Source: Cyclina sinensis
Taxonomy: Eukaryota > Mollusca > Bivalvia > Venerida > Veneridae
Assembly (NCBI GenBank): GCA_012932295.1
Contig: JAAONU010000013.1
Coordinates: forward strand, 44,902,627 to 44,966,626
Reading direction: 5' to 3'
DNA length: 64,000 bases
The notes under the pieces are model-generated. The model did not search any database, was not told where the DNA came from, and saw only the letters and a program-made list of their open reading frames with translations. Made by a program: the position numbers and the translations under genes. Positions 13,301 through 23,560 of this stretch are shown in pieces (within the stretch, counting starts at the first letter, position 1; every line of letters begins with the position of its first letter).

Positions 13301-16300
13301 CGCCGAGCTAATTAAATAATTTTATTGATTAAAATCAACAGTAAAATTGTAAGTCTTATTGATTTTTTAAAAGAAGACTACGTTGTACATTTAGGTGAAC
13401 ATTTACATGTATATCCAAATTAATCACGGCAAATCTCTGTGATTTTTCACCGCGGATTGCGGGGTTTTTTTACTACCCGTCCGCGGTGATTTGTCACCGC
13501 GGCTGACTATAGTATGTCCCCCGCAATTTTCCGCTCGCCGTTAAAGGTGTCCGCGGTGACAGAGCGGAAAGTGGAAAAATTGCTTGAGCTGTACTGTAGT
13601 TCCATATTGCACATTACAACAGTGTTATAAGAAGTACTCCAAATGCAGTGTTTACACATAACACAATTTTGCAACTTCATGCAGTTTCTGAAATTTTTTG
13701 TTTACAATTAGCCGTAGGACATTTGCACATTTGATGGGAATAATAGTGGGATTTTTTTAATATCTATGCCTGTATTGGACACTGCGCATGACCTTCCATA
13801 TCACTGGAACAATTAAGTTTTTCCAGAAAGGTAAAAAATCCTTAGGATCAGCAGCTTTAGCTAGGTAGGGTCAAGCTACCCGAAACAAACTTAATTTCTT
13901 TTTAGGTCTGATGGTGAACATTTGTGATAGAATCTACATGTATTAATTCATGATCTCTACTGACCTTGACCTTGCATGAATATGGAACTTGATTATGCAT
14001 GTAATGCTCAGTCTCATGTTGGTGAACATATGTAATACAACTGCTAAATTCATGATGACTAAAACACATTTTCATATTTTTATCTGACCTTTTACCTCTA
14101 TGTGTGACCTTGAGCACAGGGACCTTAAATCTCTGCCTCACAAAGGTGAACATTTGTGCCAAGTTATATTAAAATAACCCAATGCATGTAGAAGTTTTTC
14201 TCTGGACAAGCATTTTCCTCTGACCTCTTAAGTGTGACCTTGACCTCTGACCTTGCGACCTCTTTCATGTGCGCAACACTACATCTTATGGTGGTGCAGA
14301 TTTGTATCAGGTAATAATAAAATCTCTCCATGTATGTTGAAGATATGCTCAAGACAAAACCTGGACATTTCATCATCTCTAATAACTTTGACCTTGCATG
14401 GAACAGGATATGCATGTAATGCTCAGTCTCATGTTGGTGAACATATCTAATGGAATTGCTACATGTAAATTCAAGATGACTAGATTGTCCATACAAACAT
14501 TTTCATATCTTTATCTGACCTTTGACCTCCAAGTATGACCTTGACCACCTTGACCTGAATTTTGCATGCGACACTTCACTTCACAATGATGAACATTTGT
14601 GCCAAGTTATATTAAAATCCCTCAATGCATGTGGAAGTTTTGCTCCAGACAAGCATTTCCCTCTGACTGCAAGTGTGACCTTGACCTTTGACCAAGAGAC
14701 CTGGTTCATACCCATGACACTACATCTCATGATGGGGAACATTTGTATCATGTAATACTAAAATCCCTCCATGCCTGTAAAAAATATGCTCCAGACAAAA
14801 TCTGGACATTTCATTATCTCTAATGACCTTGACCTTGTATATCTGGAACTGGAGTATGCGTGTCTATGCAGTCTCATGATGGTGAACACGTGATAGAATC
14901 ACTCAATTCATGATGACTAAATGGTCTGTACACACATTTTCATACTTTTATCTGACCTTTGACCTCTATGTGTGGCCTTGACCTTGGCAACAGGGACAAG
15001 AATTCTGCATGCTACACTCTGCTTTACAATAATTAACATATGTCCAAGTTTATAAAAAATTCCTCAATGCATTTAGGAGTTTTGCTCCAGACAAGCATTT
15101 TCATCTGACCTCTAAGCTAAGTGTGACCTTGACCTTTGACCTAGAGACCTGGTTCATGTGCGCAACACTTGGTCTTATGATGCTGACCATTTGTATAAAG
15201 AAATACTAAAATCCCACCATGCATGTAGAAGATATGCTCCGGACAGAACTGGATGCCACCTTCCTGCCAGCCAGTCTGCCATGGGCATTCCTATAATATG
15301 ACCTGTTTTTTTCAAAAGGGCATATAAAAATAATCAGGGAAATCAGAACAAAATGGAAACAAACAAGAGTCTGGCTTCAATAAGATGCAAAAGATAATGT
15401 TTTGCGCCATGTGTAAAAAATGCTAAGAGTAAGATGGAAAAATCTTTTGTTATTTGGTGTTCCAGTCTGAAAAAATAAGTGTTTTATTGAAAACTTGGCA
15501 CATGAACATTTCTGCCAAAAACTGGTAATTTATCTGTTTGACATTATTTCGCTATACAAATTTTCAGGAAAATTTTTAAACAGAAAAAAATCTACATTCT
15601 GTTTAAAGGACTAACACAAACATTTGATCAAAATGCATGAATCACAAGCATGTTTATAAATATTGAGATATGTTATAATGATGAATAATGTAAAATTAAG
15701 CTCACTATAAAAAAAAACCTGAAAACAATGTTATCAGCTCTGTGTAAGGTAAATGCAAGTTATTGTTGTATGAGTTTAAATACAGTGAAAAATTAATAAA
15801 GAACATATTAAAAAAAAAAATAGAACATATTAAAAAATTAAATTGCATTTGCAGTTAATTACAGAATCGTGAAAAAGTCCGCTGAAGTTTTGGCAACTAA
15901 TTTCTTAAAGGTTAAAATGATGGCTATTATTTTTTCAAAGCCATTCTGCCTATGAGTGAAAGTTACCGTATACACATGAAAATTCCATGGTGGTAAATTC
16001 AATCAACCAGTATTTGCTGGCATTTACCAGTAAATACCACCGGCATGGAAAAAAGTCATATTTGCCAACATTTTGCCAACCCTGCCCTGTAGAGATTTGG
16101 TGACATTAAGCCTAGCATTCTAGCGACATGTTTAGAGTGTCTGACTGTCACCCAGGAGACCTGGGTTCCATCCTCAATGGAGACTGTATGATTTTTCTAC
16201 ATTGGCGACGAGGATGGAATAACTCAGTGTGCAGATTCAAATCACCAGTTGAGAGTGCAGGCAGAGCTGCCTGGCTCCAGAATCTCAGTGAGGGGTTGGG

Positions 16301-16793
16301 ATAAGAGCTACACTCCGTTGGAAGCTGTACAGTTGAGGCCCAGCTCTGAAAGGATAGAGGGGAGGTGTGTGGTGACTGGGTGACATCAGGCCACTTCAAA
16401 CAGCATTGCTGGTGGGCTAGCATTTTAGCGACATGTTTAGAGTGTCTGACTGTCACCCAGGAGACCTGTGTTCAATCCTTAATGGAGACTGTAGGATTTT
16501 TCTACAACCTGCAGTTGGATTCGAACAAACGAACATGGAGACACTAGTCCATAACTCTTCCAACTGAATGAGCCGGGCGCTTGGTTCTACTAAACGTCGG
16601 CACTTCAAAAACCACATCCCCTGTAATAAGCTGTATTTTCTACAGGAAGAACTGAAACTGAATGCAACGGGACTAAAATGTCCTTCACATTTGGTTGATT
16701 TAAAGGTTACTTCACGTTGAAGATGTATTTATATGGTTTAAATCATTTTCATTTATTCAATACCTTTATTATCCGTCTCGGTAGGTTAGCCAT
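4315..16793 (-). CDS. UBE2N: Ubiquitin-conjugating enzyme E2 N (Ubc13), five exons
   Basis: E2 enzyme that, with a Uev partner, builds K63-linked ubiquitin chains in DNA-damage tolerance and innate immune signalling. Exons on the minus strand: 16793-16764 (ATG, 10 codons, ending PRRIIK), 10943-10842, 7078-6934, 6263-6123 and 4352-4315 (TGA). All junctions are GT-AG and the phases agree (0, 0, 1, 1), giving 456 nt and 151 residues against 152 in human. The catalytic Cys is residue 87 in GRICLDIL, the HPN motif is at 77-79, and Met64 and Gln100 are in the human positions. The C-terminus ends KRYATPN. Intron 1 (5.8 kb) and intron 2 (3.8 kb) are filled with repeats, but no exon is interrupted. 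The divergent neighbour is an LTR retrotransposon starting about 435 bp upstream of the ATG. The identity is clear from near-complete family similarity. Confidence 0.97.
4449..6050. repeat. Pearl-like element, about 9 tandem units of about 165 bp
   Basis: The left end is a near-perfect hairpin, GGGGCCATTGGCCCC at 4451, followed by GCGCTCACCTGAGG. A core unit follows with TAGATGATGTCATATACCAA and TCATTTCAGAGGAGAAGATT. Copies of the first motif start near 4634, 4800, 4965, 5130, 5287, 5457, 5624, 5788 and 5941. The array fills UBE2N intron 4 and ends about 70 bp from exon 4. A hairpin end plus a core of about 165 bp tandem units is the architecture of bivalve pearl elements. Confidence 0.85.
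7310..10080. mobile_element. Pearl-like element with about 10 units of about 175 bp, in UBE2N intron 2
   Basis: Tandem units carry TTTGACCTTGA, AAGGTCAAGGTCA, TTTTGTCCAAGTATGAATC and GGCCAATTTTAGCAAAATTC. The left end (AGGAAGCACATTGTGGT near 7381) and the right end (TATGATCAAT then TTAAAGTTTTC near 10000) both recur in the copy at 22621-23560, which fixes the family limits. A different element (9250-9993) is inserted near the right end. Every unit has one or more extended nuclear-receptor half sites. Confidence 0.8.
9250..9993. mobile_element. Nested pearl-like element, three units of about 167 bp
   Basis: Starts with the hairpin GTGTCCATAGGACAC (9257) and GGATGCCCCCAC. It contains three copies of a unit with GGTATATAGTGAAAAAATCA (near 9430, 9597 and 9761) and CTGCCATCCGGTTT. 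It ends with an ACGGACGGACAG-type microsatellite at about 9932 and TTTGTGGGGGCAT. The terminal hairpin, unit array and ACGG tail are all diagnostic. It interrupts the surrounding 175-bp family, so it is the younger insertion. Confidence 0.8.
10085..10690. repeat. Pearl-like element, three units of about 175 bp
   Basis: Three units with AGAGTTATGGTTCTTGGGCA-type and GATCTATTCACCTATGAAG motifs (near 10268, 10430 and 10587). The right end is GGGACACCGCCACGGACACC followed by CCTATATATAAG. It sits just downstream of UBE2N exon 2, inside intron 2. The open frames here are by-products of the repeat. Confidence 0.75.
10944..12149. other. UBE2N intron 1, first part: no further feature seen
   Basis: AT-rich intronic sequence. 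No exon, tandem array or transposon end could be supported between UBE2N exon 2 and the CCGCGG-rich element at 12152. Confidence 0.5.
12152..13596. mobile_element. TA-flanked DNA transposon with CCGCGG-rich ends (copy 1)
   Basis: Perfect 24-bp terminal inverted repeats beginning CAGTACAGCTCAAGC, flanked on both sides by TA (12150-12151 and 13597-13598). Subterminal regions are unusually GC-rich for this window and carry many CACCGCGG or CCGCGG motifs on both sides. The interior is AT-rich, has no transposase frame, and contains another inserted element (12448-12871). A TA duplication with a CAGT start recalls Tc1/mariner-type elements, but the CCGCGG subterminal repeats are not something I recognise. 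Lies in UBE2N intron 1. Confidence 0.8.
12448..12871. mobile_element. Non-autonomous element with tandemly repeated inverted termini
   Basis: Inverted termini of about 39 bp lie at 12455-12493 and 12826-12864. Each is built from two copies of a CGTTTCGTCAAAC-type motif. An 8-bp direct repeat CTTTATGT flanks it (12440-12447 and 12872-12879). The size is about 424 bp with no coding potential. An 8-9 bp duplication with GGGG-like ends would suit Mutator- or P-like elements. It is nested inside the TA-flanked element, so it is younger than that element. Confidence 0.7.
13900..15290. repeat. Pearl-like element, about 3 units of about 445 bp
   Basis: Large units defined by GGTGAACATA (14020, 14433, 14880), ATTTGTGCCAAGTTATATTA (14150, 14594, degenerate at 15042) and repeated TGACCTTTGACCT runs. 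The right end is CCTTCCTGCCAGCC followed by CATTCCTATAATATGACC. The 60-110 codon frames here are repeat artefacts. It contains an exact AGGTCA direct repeat with 1-bp spacing (DR1) at 15130-15142. Lies in UBE2N intron 1. Confidence 0.75.
15291..16087. other. UBE2N intron 1, further part: no feature seen
   Basis: AT-rich intronic DNA. A short region at 15990-16070 contains partly inverted GGTAAATTCAATC and CAGTAAATACCACC words, too degenerate to call an element. Confidence 0.4.
16088..16506. mobile_element. Miniature LTR element (TRIM-like) in UBE2N intron 1
   Basis: Two direct repeats, 16088-16201 (114 bp) and 16366-16506 (141 bp), share AGCGACATGTTTAGAGTGTC and end TTTTTCTACA. Both can be read as TG...CA. 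The first is followed at once by TTGGCGACGAGGATGG, a primer-binding-site-like sequence similar to the one in the gypsy element at 18059. The second is preceded by a purine tract, GGATAGAGGGGAGG. The internal part is only about 165 bp and non-coding. No convincing target duplication was found and the first repeat has a deletion, so this is a candidate. Confidence 0.55.
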
Positions 16794-17228
16794 GGACAAC
16801 ACTGTACACTTTTTGAATGACAAAATCCACAGAAATACTCGGCACTATGGCGGAAATCAATGCCAGAGTTATCTTTCGTGAAATATTTGAATCATTTAGA
16901 CGAATATCATATGTTTCGTTGTCATCGACTGGCAAAAAAACTGGACTAGGGAATGTGAGAAAGCGAGAGTCTTGCAATGCAGATTACGGAATTACTGGTT
17001 ACTGAAATAAGGAGGAAAATGTGAAGAATAAACTGTGTTTGACTGGTACGTGTAGGCCTACATGGGGAAAGCTCGAGGTTCATGTCACCTACGAATGATT
17101 TTAACTTTAGGACGTAAGAGGTACCAGTCGTCCGACAGGTAAATGATGAAATAATGAATGCCATTGCGACATAATACTGACATAACAGACTCTATGTCTG
17201 AAAATAATGTACAACTTCAGATAAAGAG
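16794..17228 (-). promoter_or_regulatory. UBE2N 5' flank, probable promoter region
   Basis: This 435-bp stretch separates the UBE2N start codon from the LTR retrotransposon and must hold, or be close to, its 5' UTR and promoter. No TATA box is evident at a fixed place. Short overlapping frames on both strands (about 60 codons) have no recognisable content. Confidence 0.4.
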
Positions 17229-18058
17229 TGTAGTGTCTATAACTCTGTAATTTTATACCTGTCATTTATTTTTAGTCCTACTTATAATGCAGCATCTTTG
17301 TACTCTATGATAGCAGCAGAATGAGTCTAGTAGTCACCAGGGCTTTAATTTACAGGGAATGGACACTCCAAAATTGCGATAATATGGTGTCGCGCGCATG
17401 CGCGGCCGGATCTCAATAAAACACCTCAATGGCGGATGGTACATGTTGCTGCTTTCACGATTATATACTCAAATGTTGAAAAGAACTTACATTAAGAAAT
17501 TTCAGAACGAATTGTAAATTAAATATTGTGAAATAAATATTTTGACTATCTTGTTTGTTATTTTTCGAAGCAGCTTTTACTTGAATAACAATGAAATCAA
17601 TACTAAAATGTAATCGTTGTTTTCCAAAATGGCGGAAAGTATGTACAAATTCGTGTTTTCTTGTCATTTTTCGGGGGCATTAGACAAAAATGGAGTTATG
17701 AAATGAGTTGACATAAGATGGAAGTTAATCAGTGGACATAGGATTGAGCATTACTATGCATTTTATTGCTGTATCTGTGTTTGTTAATGAAATAAAGCAA
17801 CGTAAATTACAGCAATTTTGTCGAAAAAAGTGTTATTCGGTGATCAACACCTTAACGAATTTCGGGTGGTATCAGTGCAAACAGACTCGATTAAAACATT
17901 AAAGCCCTGTAGTCACACAGTTTGGATTAAGATAGTAACCAGTTTAGATATAATGTAGTATTAGTGAATATGTATAAGAAATAAATGTAATCTAAGAACA
18001 TGTTGTTTTATTAAGTCCTTACCACTCATCAGTCATATATAAAACACAAAACAGTACA
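17229..18058 (+). repeat. 5' LTR, split by a MITE
   Basis: Begins TGTAGTGTCTATAACTC and ends CAGTACA. After removing the 572-bp insertion and its duplicated 7 bp, about 250 bp remain. These align with the 237-bp 3' LTR except for one deletion of about 13 bp (near 17270 in this copy) and scattered substitutions. The visible divergence shows the element is not a recent insertion. Confidence 0.9.
17338..17909. mobile_element. hAT-like MITE inserted in the 5' LTR
   Basis: 12-bp inverted termini CAGGGCTTTAAT and ATTAAAGCCCTG. It is flanked by TAGTCAC at 17331-17337 and 17910-17916. The uninterrupted 3' LTR shows the empty site (nearly the same bases, once), proving the insertion. The CAGGG start and a 7-8 bp duplication fit the hAT superfamily, which normally makes 8 bp. 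The 572-bp interior has no coding frame and contains a CpG-rich patch (GTCGCGCGCATGCGCGGCC). Confidence 0.85.
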
Positions 18059-18077
18059 ATGACGACGAGATAATAAA
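18059..18077 (+). other. Primer-binding site of the LTR retrotransposon
   Basis: ATGACGACGAGATAAT directly follows the LTR end. It resembles the TGGCGACGAGG primer-binding sequence common in Ty3/gypsy elements and seen in the miniature element at 16202. The tRNA partner cannot be fixed by eye. Confidence 0.6.
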
Positions 18078-18259
18078 TGGGTTTTAAGTGTTAATGGATT
18101 ATATAGATTTCTTTGGAATTTACTGCAAAAACTGACAAATACACGTTGGAATTAAAAGTTTAAAACAGTTTTCTCGATAATTAAAAGTTTAAAACACTTT
18201 TCTGGATAATACAGTACCATAATAACTCGATAAATTCATTAAGAATACCGATGTTTCAA

Positions 18260-18970
18260 TGATAAAATGGCACAAGGATTACAAGCGTTTCCAAACTTCA
18301 GTGATAGTGAGGCAGCAGTTGACACTCGTTGGGGAAAAAAAAGTGGTGCAGTAGGGTAGATTACCTTCTTATAGGGCTTGACATTAAAAGCACAAAGTGA
18401 CAACACGCGTTGCTTTTACGTTATGCTGGCGAAGAAATCAAAGACATATTCGACACACTCCCAGACACAGGGAATGACTACACAACAGCTGTAGAAAATC
18501 TCACCTAGTACTTCAGTCCAAAGAAATGTATAGAATATGAAGTCTACAAATTCAGACAAACCAAGCAAAACAGAGACGAATCTATGGACAGTTTCTATAC
18601 CCGTTTAAGAAAACTGTCCGAGAACTGTGAATTCTGTGACAGAAACAGAGACACCAAGACGCAAATAATAAAAGGCTGCAAATCAACAAGACTAATTATC
18701 TGACAAGCAAGCATCAGAAATAGAAAATCAAAAAACAAAAAAAAGAATCATATGCATTGAGGTCTACAGGAATGGTTACATCAAAACAGACTACCAAGAC
18801 ACATCAACATAGGCAAACAATCAATACGCCTAGAAGAAGGCAAATACAATGTAGATACTGTGGATATGACTTTCCAACAGTCACTAGATGCCCAGCAGCA
18901 GGAAAAACGTACCTACTGCAATAAGAAAACCCACTTTGAAAGGGTTTGTCTTTCGAAAAAGATGAACAAA
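18260..18970 (+). pseudogene. gag remnant with CCHC zinc knuckle
   Basis: Capsid-like coding sequence read across several frames. The stretch at about 18490-18710 encodes FSPKK...EVYKFRQTKQN and YTRLRKLSENCEF, typical of gypsy capsids. A degenerate nucleocapsid region lies at 18850-18950, with CRYCGY and CNKKTHFERVC. Stop codons interrupt it, for example at about 18508 and 18700. No intact protein is possible. Confidence 0.75.
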
Positions 18971-19059
18971 GCGGTTAATAATCTAAACAGTGATGACAGC
19001 AGTCAAATCGAAAACGAAAATGAAAATATGCAAGCAGAAAGCAACTATTCATTTATAAT

Positions 19060-22000
19060 GTCGTATGAAAACATAAATTCAGTTCAATCACGGAGACCAA
19101 AAATTCAAATTCACGTAAATAGTCATCCATTGAAGGTTTTCATCATAAATGTCATAGATGAACATACATACAATAAGCTCAAAAGCAAAATCAAACTCAG
19201 TAAAACAGACACAAAAGTTTATGTATATGGTGCAACTTCAGTAAAATATTGGTAAAAATCAAGCAACAATAGAAACAGAAAACAAGACTGTAACAGCACC
19301 TATATTCGTAGCTCAAGGTCACGGTGAAAACTTATTGCTCTATTTAACATCTGCAGATCTTCAAGTAATACCCGAAATCAACACTCTCAACACAAGCAAG
19401 GTAAATGGACTCTGCGACAAGTACAAATCAGTATTCACTGGAACTGACAAATTGAAGGACACCTAGGTGGAATCGCACATTGGCCCAAACATACAACCTG
19501 TGACACAACCACAAAGACGCATACCATTTCATCTTAGACAACAAGCTGAGGATGAACTGGCTCGTTTACAGAGACTAAATATCATCGAAAAGGTAGAAAG
19601 ACCTAGAGACTGGGTTTTACCTATAGATATCGCACCTAAACCTAAAAGCAAAACCAATGAAATAAGAATCTGTGTGGACATGAGACAACCAAATCAAGCC
19701 ATAAAAAGAACTCAACACATAATACCAACCGGCGATATGATAGTTGATCTGAATGGAAATCACGAAACACCACTACTTTCACAACGCATGTAGGGCTTCG
19801 CAGATACAAACGTCTAAGCTTTGGCATCAAAAGTGCAGCAGGAATCTTCTAGAATACACTTCGTACAACACTCGAAGGGTTAGAAGGCGTAAGAAACATA
19901 AACGATGATCATGGTAATCGTGTATGCAAAGACACAAGACGAGCACAACAAAAGACTCGAAGCAGTTTCACAAAGACTTCAGCAGAAGAATCTCATGCTA
20001 AATAAAATAAACAGAAATGCGAATTCAACAAGAGAAAGCTAGAATTTTTCGGTCACATATTTGGCGAATCAGGCATGTCAGCAGATCTAAAGAAGCAAAC
20101 AAAAGCATACAAGCGCCTAAAATGTATCGGAAGTCAGAAGTTTTCTTGCCATGTCGCCTTTTTGCGGATGACTGTGTTATTTAAAGAGTGATCAACTCTG
20201 TAGGTGATACTGTTAAACTCCAACAGGATCTAAACAGGCTAGCTGAATGGGAGCAGAAATGGAAGATGGCCTTCAACATTGACAAGTGTCATATCATGCA
20301 TATCAATGGCCGCTCAAAGAAATCTCTTAAGACAAAATACACCTTGCATAATCAACCTCTCCAATCTGTCAATCAAGCTACTTAATTAGGGACTGAGATT
20401 ACATCTGATTTATCATGGTCTGCTCACACTAACAAAACCACATCTAAAGCTAGCCAAACATTGGGCTTTTTAAAACGCAACCTACATTCAGCTTCTAAAG
20501 AAACCAAGACTGCAGCATACAACTTAATTGTACGTCCAGCATTAGAATATTCGTCTGCTGCCTGGGATCCTTACCTAAAGAAAGATATCGATAAGATAGA
20601 AACTATACAGAGGCGAGCAGCTCGATTTGTTGCTAATGACTATTCTAAGGCACCAGGCTCAATGACAAACATTCTAACATCATTAAATTGGCCATCCCTA
20701 GAAAGTAGGCGTACTAATAACAGGCTTGTACTCTTCTATAAAATAGCTAATAATTTAGTAGCAATGGACATGAACCAGTATTTACAACCATATACAAGAC
20801 AATCAAGACATCACCATAACCAAGCTTACCACCTAGTACAATCATCTAATGATATATTCAAGTATTCATTCTTTCCACGGACAGTCTACCTGTGGAATAT
20901 GCTTCCACAAAATGTAGTCAGCGCTGACAAAGTCTCCGGATTTAAATAAGCGCTGGCTACATGGACTGCATCATAAATAACAAGCTATTGTTTTTATTTT
21001 TAACCTTACTAACTTCATCTTCTGCACAAAACCATGTACGTATTGTAGTATACTGGGGCTTTTAATGTTTTTTAAGGTGTTAGGTCTTGCACCTTTTTTA
21101 TGCACGTTGTTAGGTTACTCCTGGGAGGACTGAGTAGCTCTGGAGCCCTAACACCTATCTCTTTCACTAACCCCCCACGCATTGCCATAATATATCAGTA
21201 AATGAATGTTAGCCATTACAACAGAAGAAGAAGAACTATGTATCGCGCTTTATACTAAATTACTCGGCTATAACAGAGTTTTTGCGAAGACTGACCAAGT
21301 AAAATGCTAAATGGTCATGGGAGAGCGAACAAGCAGCTTTGTCTCAAAAACTGAAAACTGTACTTAGCAGTGACACAGTAATGACATACTTGTGTGCTAT
21401 GCAAGTAAATCGTTGACGGACGTCAAAACAAGATACTCACAAACTGAAAAGAAAATCTAGCAATCGTGTGGGCTATAGAACAAGGCATATTTATTTATTT
21501 GGACACGAATTTATGCTGATTAGTGATGCAAAAGCTCTTGAACATATCGACAACAATCCAAGGTCAAGGCCACTCTCAAGGCTAGAACGTTGGAGAATGC
21601 GCTTATTGACATGTGATTTCAAGTTCATATACAAGCCAGGTGAATCAAACATGTCTGATTACTTAAGCAGACATCCACAACTTGGAAAATGTAATGTCAA
21701 CTATTGCTGAGGAATATGTGCCATTCTTAGCAAATCATGATGTTCCAATGCATGACTATGCAAGAAATAATTCAAACAACAGACAAGGACACTGAACTTC
21801 AAAACGTCATAAATAACGTCATATCAGGCAAATGGAGCTATTCGAACATTAGCAATTCCCTAGACACATTTTCGCGTTGTAAGAAAAATCTTACCGTAGT
21901 TACTCTAGGTGATGGTGAAATTTTACTGCATAAAACAAAAATCGTCATTCCGAAGACATTGCAACATAAGGTAATTGAAATTGCATATGAGGGACATCAG

Positions 22001-22560
22001 GGTATTGTTCGTACGAAACAACTCCTCAGGGAAAAAGTGTATTTCCCAGGGATAGCCAAGATGGTCGAAGAAACATGTAAAAGTTGCATACCGTGTTTAG
22101 TAGCAAAACAAAACAAAACAAAAACAAGAACCTTTGAGAATGAGCAAAATGCCAGAATACGCGTTACAGCAAATTAGTATAGATTTTTCAGATGGAAAAT
22201 ATCTACTTGTGCTTATTGATGAATACCCAAGATTCCCATTTGTCGAAGTCATGAGCACAATTTGTGGCAGAACCGTCATACCCATACTTGACAAAATTTT
22301 CTCAGAAGCTGGAATACCAAAGACGCTTAAATCTGACAATGGCAGTCCAATAAATTCACATGAATTTAAGCAATTTGGAGACGACATAGGATTTAAACAT
22401 CGGAAAATTACTCCGATATGGCCACAAGCTAATGCTGAATGCGAACGTTTCATGAGGTCCATAGGAAATGTCATTAGAGCTGCGCATACGCAATAAGAAG
22501 TTATGTATGCCAGCACAGGTTAGACTCCTGCAGAACTTTTCTACGGAAAAACAATAAACA
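19060..22560 (+). pseudogene. pol remnant: protease, RT, RNase H, integrase
   Basis: Protease at about 19100-19250 has lost the stretch that should carry the catalytic D(S/T)G motif: KVFI runs straight into NVID. Reverse transcriptase covers 19467-20153, from IEKVERPRDWVLPI to EVRSFL, with the central domain shifted and a degenerate NINDD box near 19900. It is interrupted by a LINE fragment and resumes at 21234 (NYVSRFI). RNase H lies near 21440-21700 (LISDAKALEHI, NMSDYLSRHP). Integrase covers 21737-22495: an HHCC zinc-binding region at about 21990-22105, then the D, D and E of the core in ISIDF, KSDNGS and ANAECERF. Multiple stops and frameshifts make it a pseudogene. Confidence 0.85.
20154..21233 (+). 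mobile_element. 5'-truncated LINE (CR1/jockey-type) inside gypsy pol
   Basis: Starts abruptly within the reverse transcriptase at RLFADDCVI, the FADD catalytic box, with one stop replacing Tyr after it and another at 20383. It continues to a natural stop at 20949, with the typical C-terminal motifs ALEYSSAAWDP and IQRRAARFV. The remaining 280 bp is 3' UTR, ending in AGAAGAAGAAGAA. The gypsy frame is contiguous across the two ends (SFLAM before, NYVSRF after), which locates the insertion within a few bases. No clear target duplication is visible. Confidence 0.85.
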
Positions 22561-22620
22561 TAAAAATACCCAGCATACCAGCAAAGCAGAAAAAATCGAC
22601 ACAGAAGCTTATGAAAACAA

Positions 22621-23560
22621 GAGCCACCGCACGCGGGGGCCACGGTCGCCTTTTTCCATGGGCAAACACATAAGAGGAAGCACATTGTGGTCAAGGGATT
22701 TCAAATGAAACATCATTTGAAAATATAATTATCAAATTCATCCACATATAACAAAGTTATGGCCAATTTTAGCAACATTCAGAAATTTGACCTTAAAGGT
22801 CAAGGTCGAGTTAAGTTTAACCGTCTTTGGAGGTATTGTCTAAAAGGTAGCCATGTCTAAGCACGAAGACACTACATCCATTAATAATAATGATATAGCA
22901 AACTTTAGCAATGTTGATTTGTCCCAGTATAGACCAAATCCGTCCATAAATAACAAAAAAATTGGCTTTTTTAGCAAAATTCAATAATTTGACCTTGACA
23001 GTCAAGGTCATTTTAAGTTCAAGGTCATACCTGAATAATTTAACATGTAGGTTTTGTCATAAGTGTCGTTTTGTCCAAGTATAAATTAAATCCAAATAAA
23101 ATAACTTGACTTTGGTCCAGGTCATTTTAAGGTCAAAGTTGTACTTGTATTATTCAACGTGTCAGTTTTGTTATATGAGTTGTTTTGTCCAAGTATGAAT
23201 CAAATCTGTAAATTGATAAAGTTATTACAATATAAGTAAAATTTAATAAATTGACATTGTCTGTCAAGGTCATTTTAAGGTCAAGGTCATACTTGAATAA
23301 TTTAACATGTAGGTTTTGTCTTGAGTGTTGTTTTATCCAAGTATTAATAAAAAAACTAAAAGTGATGTTATGGCCAATTTTAGCAAAATTCAATAAGTTG
23401 ACCTAGACGGTCATGGTAAAATAAAGGTCAAGGTCATTCTTGAATGATTCAACGTGTCAGTTTTGTCATATGTGTTGTTTTGTCACAGTATGAACCAAAT
23501 CAATGTATGATCAATGTTAAAGTTTTCGGACTACAACGGAAACGACACAATGACTATATA
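22621..23560. mobile_element. Pearl-like element (175-bp family) inserted near the gypsy 3' end
   Basis: Starts with GAGCCACCGCACGCGGGGGCC, an eroded hairpin, then AGAGGAAGCACATTGTGGT. It carries about four units of the TTTTGTCCAAGTAT / GGCCAATTTTAGCAAAATTC type. It ends with TATGATCAATGTTAAAG and TATAGCAATAATC. It is a second, uninterrupted copy of the family at 7310-10080. Gypsy-like coding resumes near 23570 (TPFDPVSYEV) and runs to a stop at about 23880. Confidence 0.8.

Noticed and set aside
13902..14755. Several 65-110 codon frames
   Set aside because: All lie in the 445-bp pearl-like units and arise from repeated TGACCT words.
16786..17005. Overlapping frames of about 60 codons on both strands upstream of UBE2N
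   Set aside because: No recognisable content on either strand. They lie in the 5' flank and are of the length expected by chance; the minus one runs into the UBE2N start region in the wrong frame.
22097..22694. Minus-strand frames of 112-139 codons
   Set aside because: They are antisense shadows of the integrase coding region.
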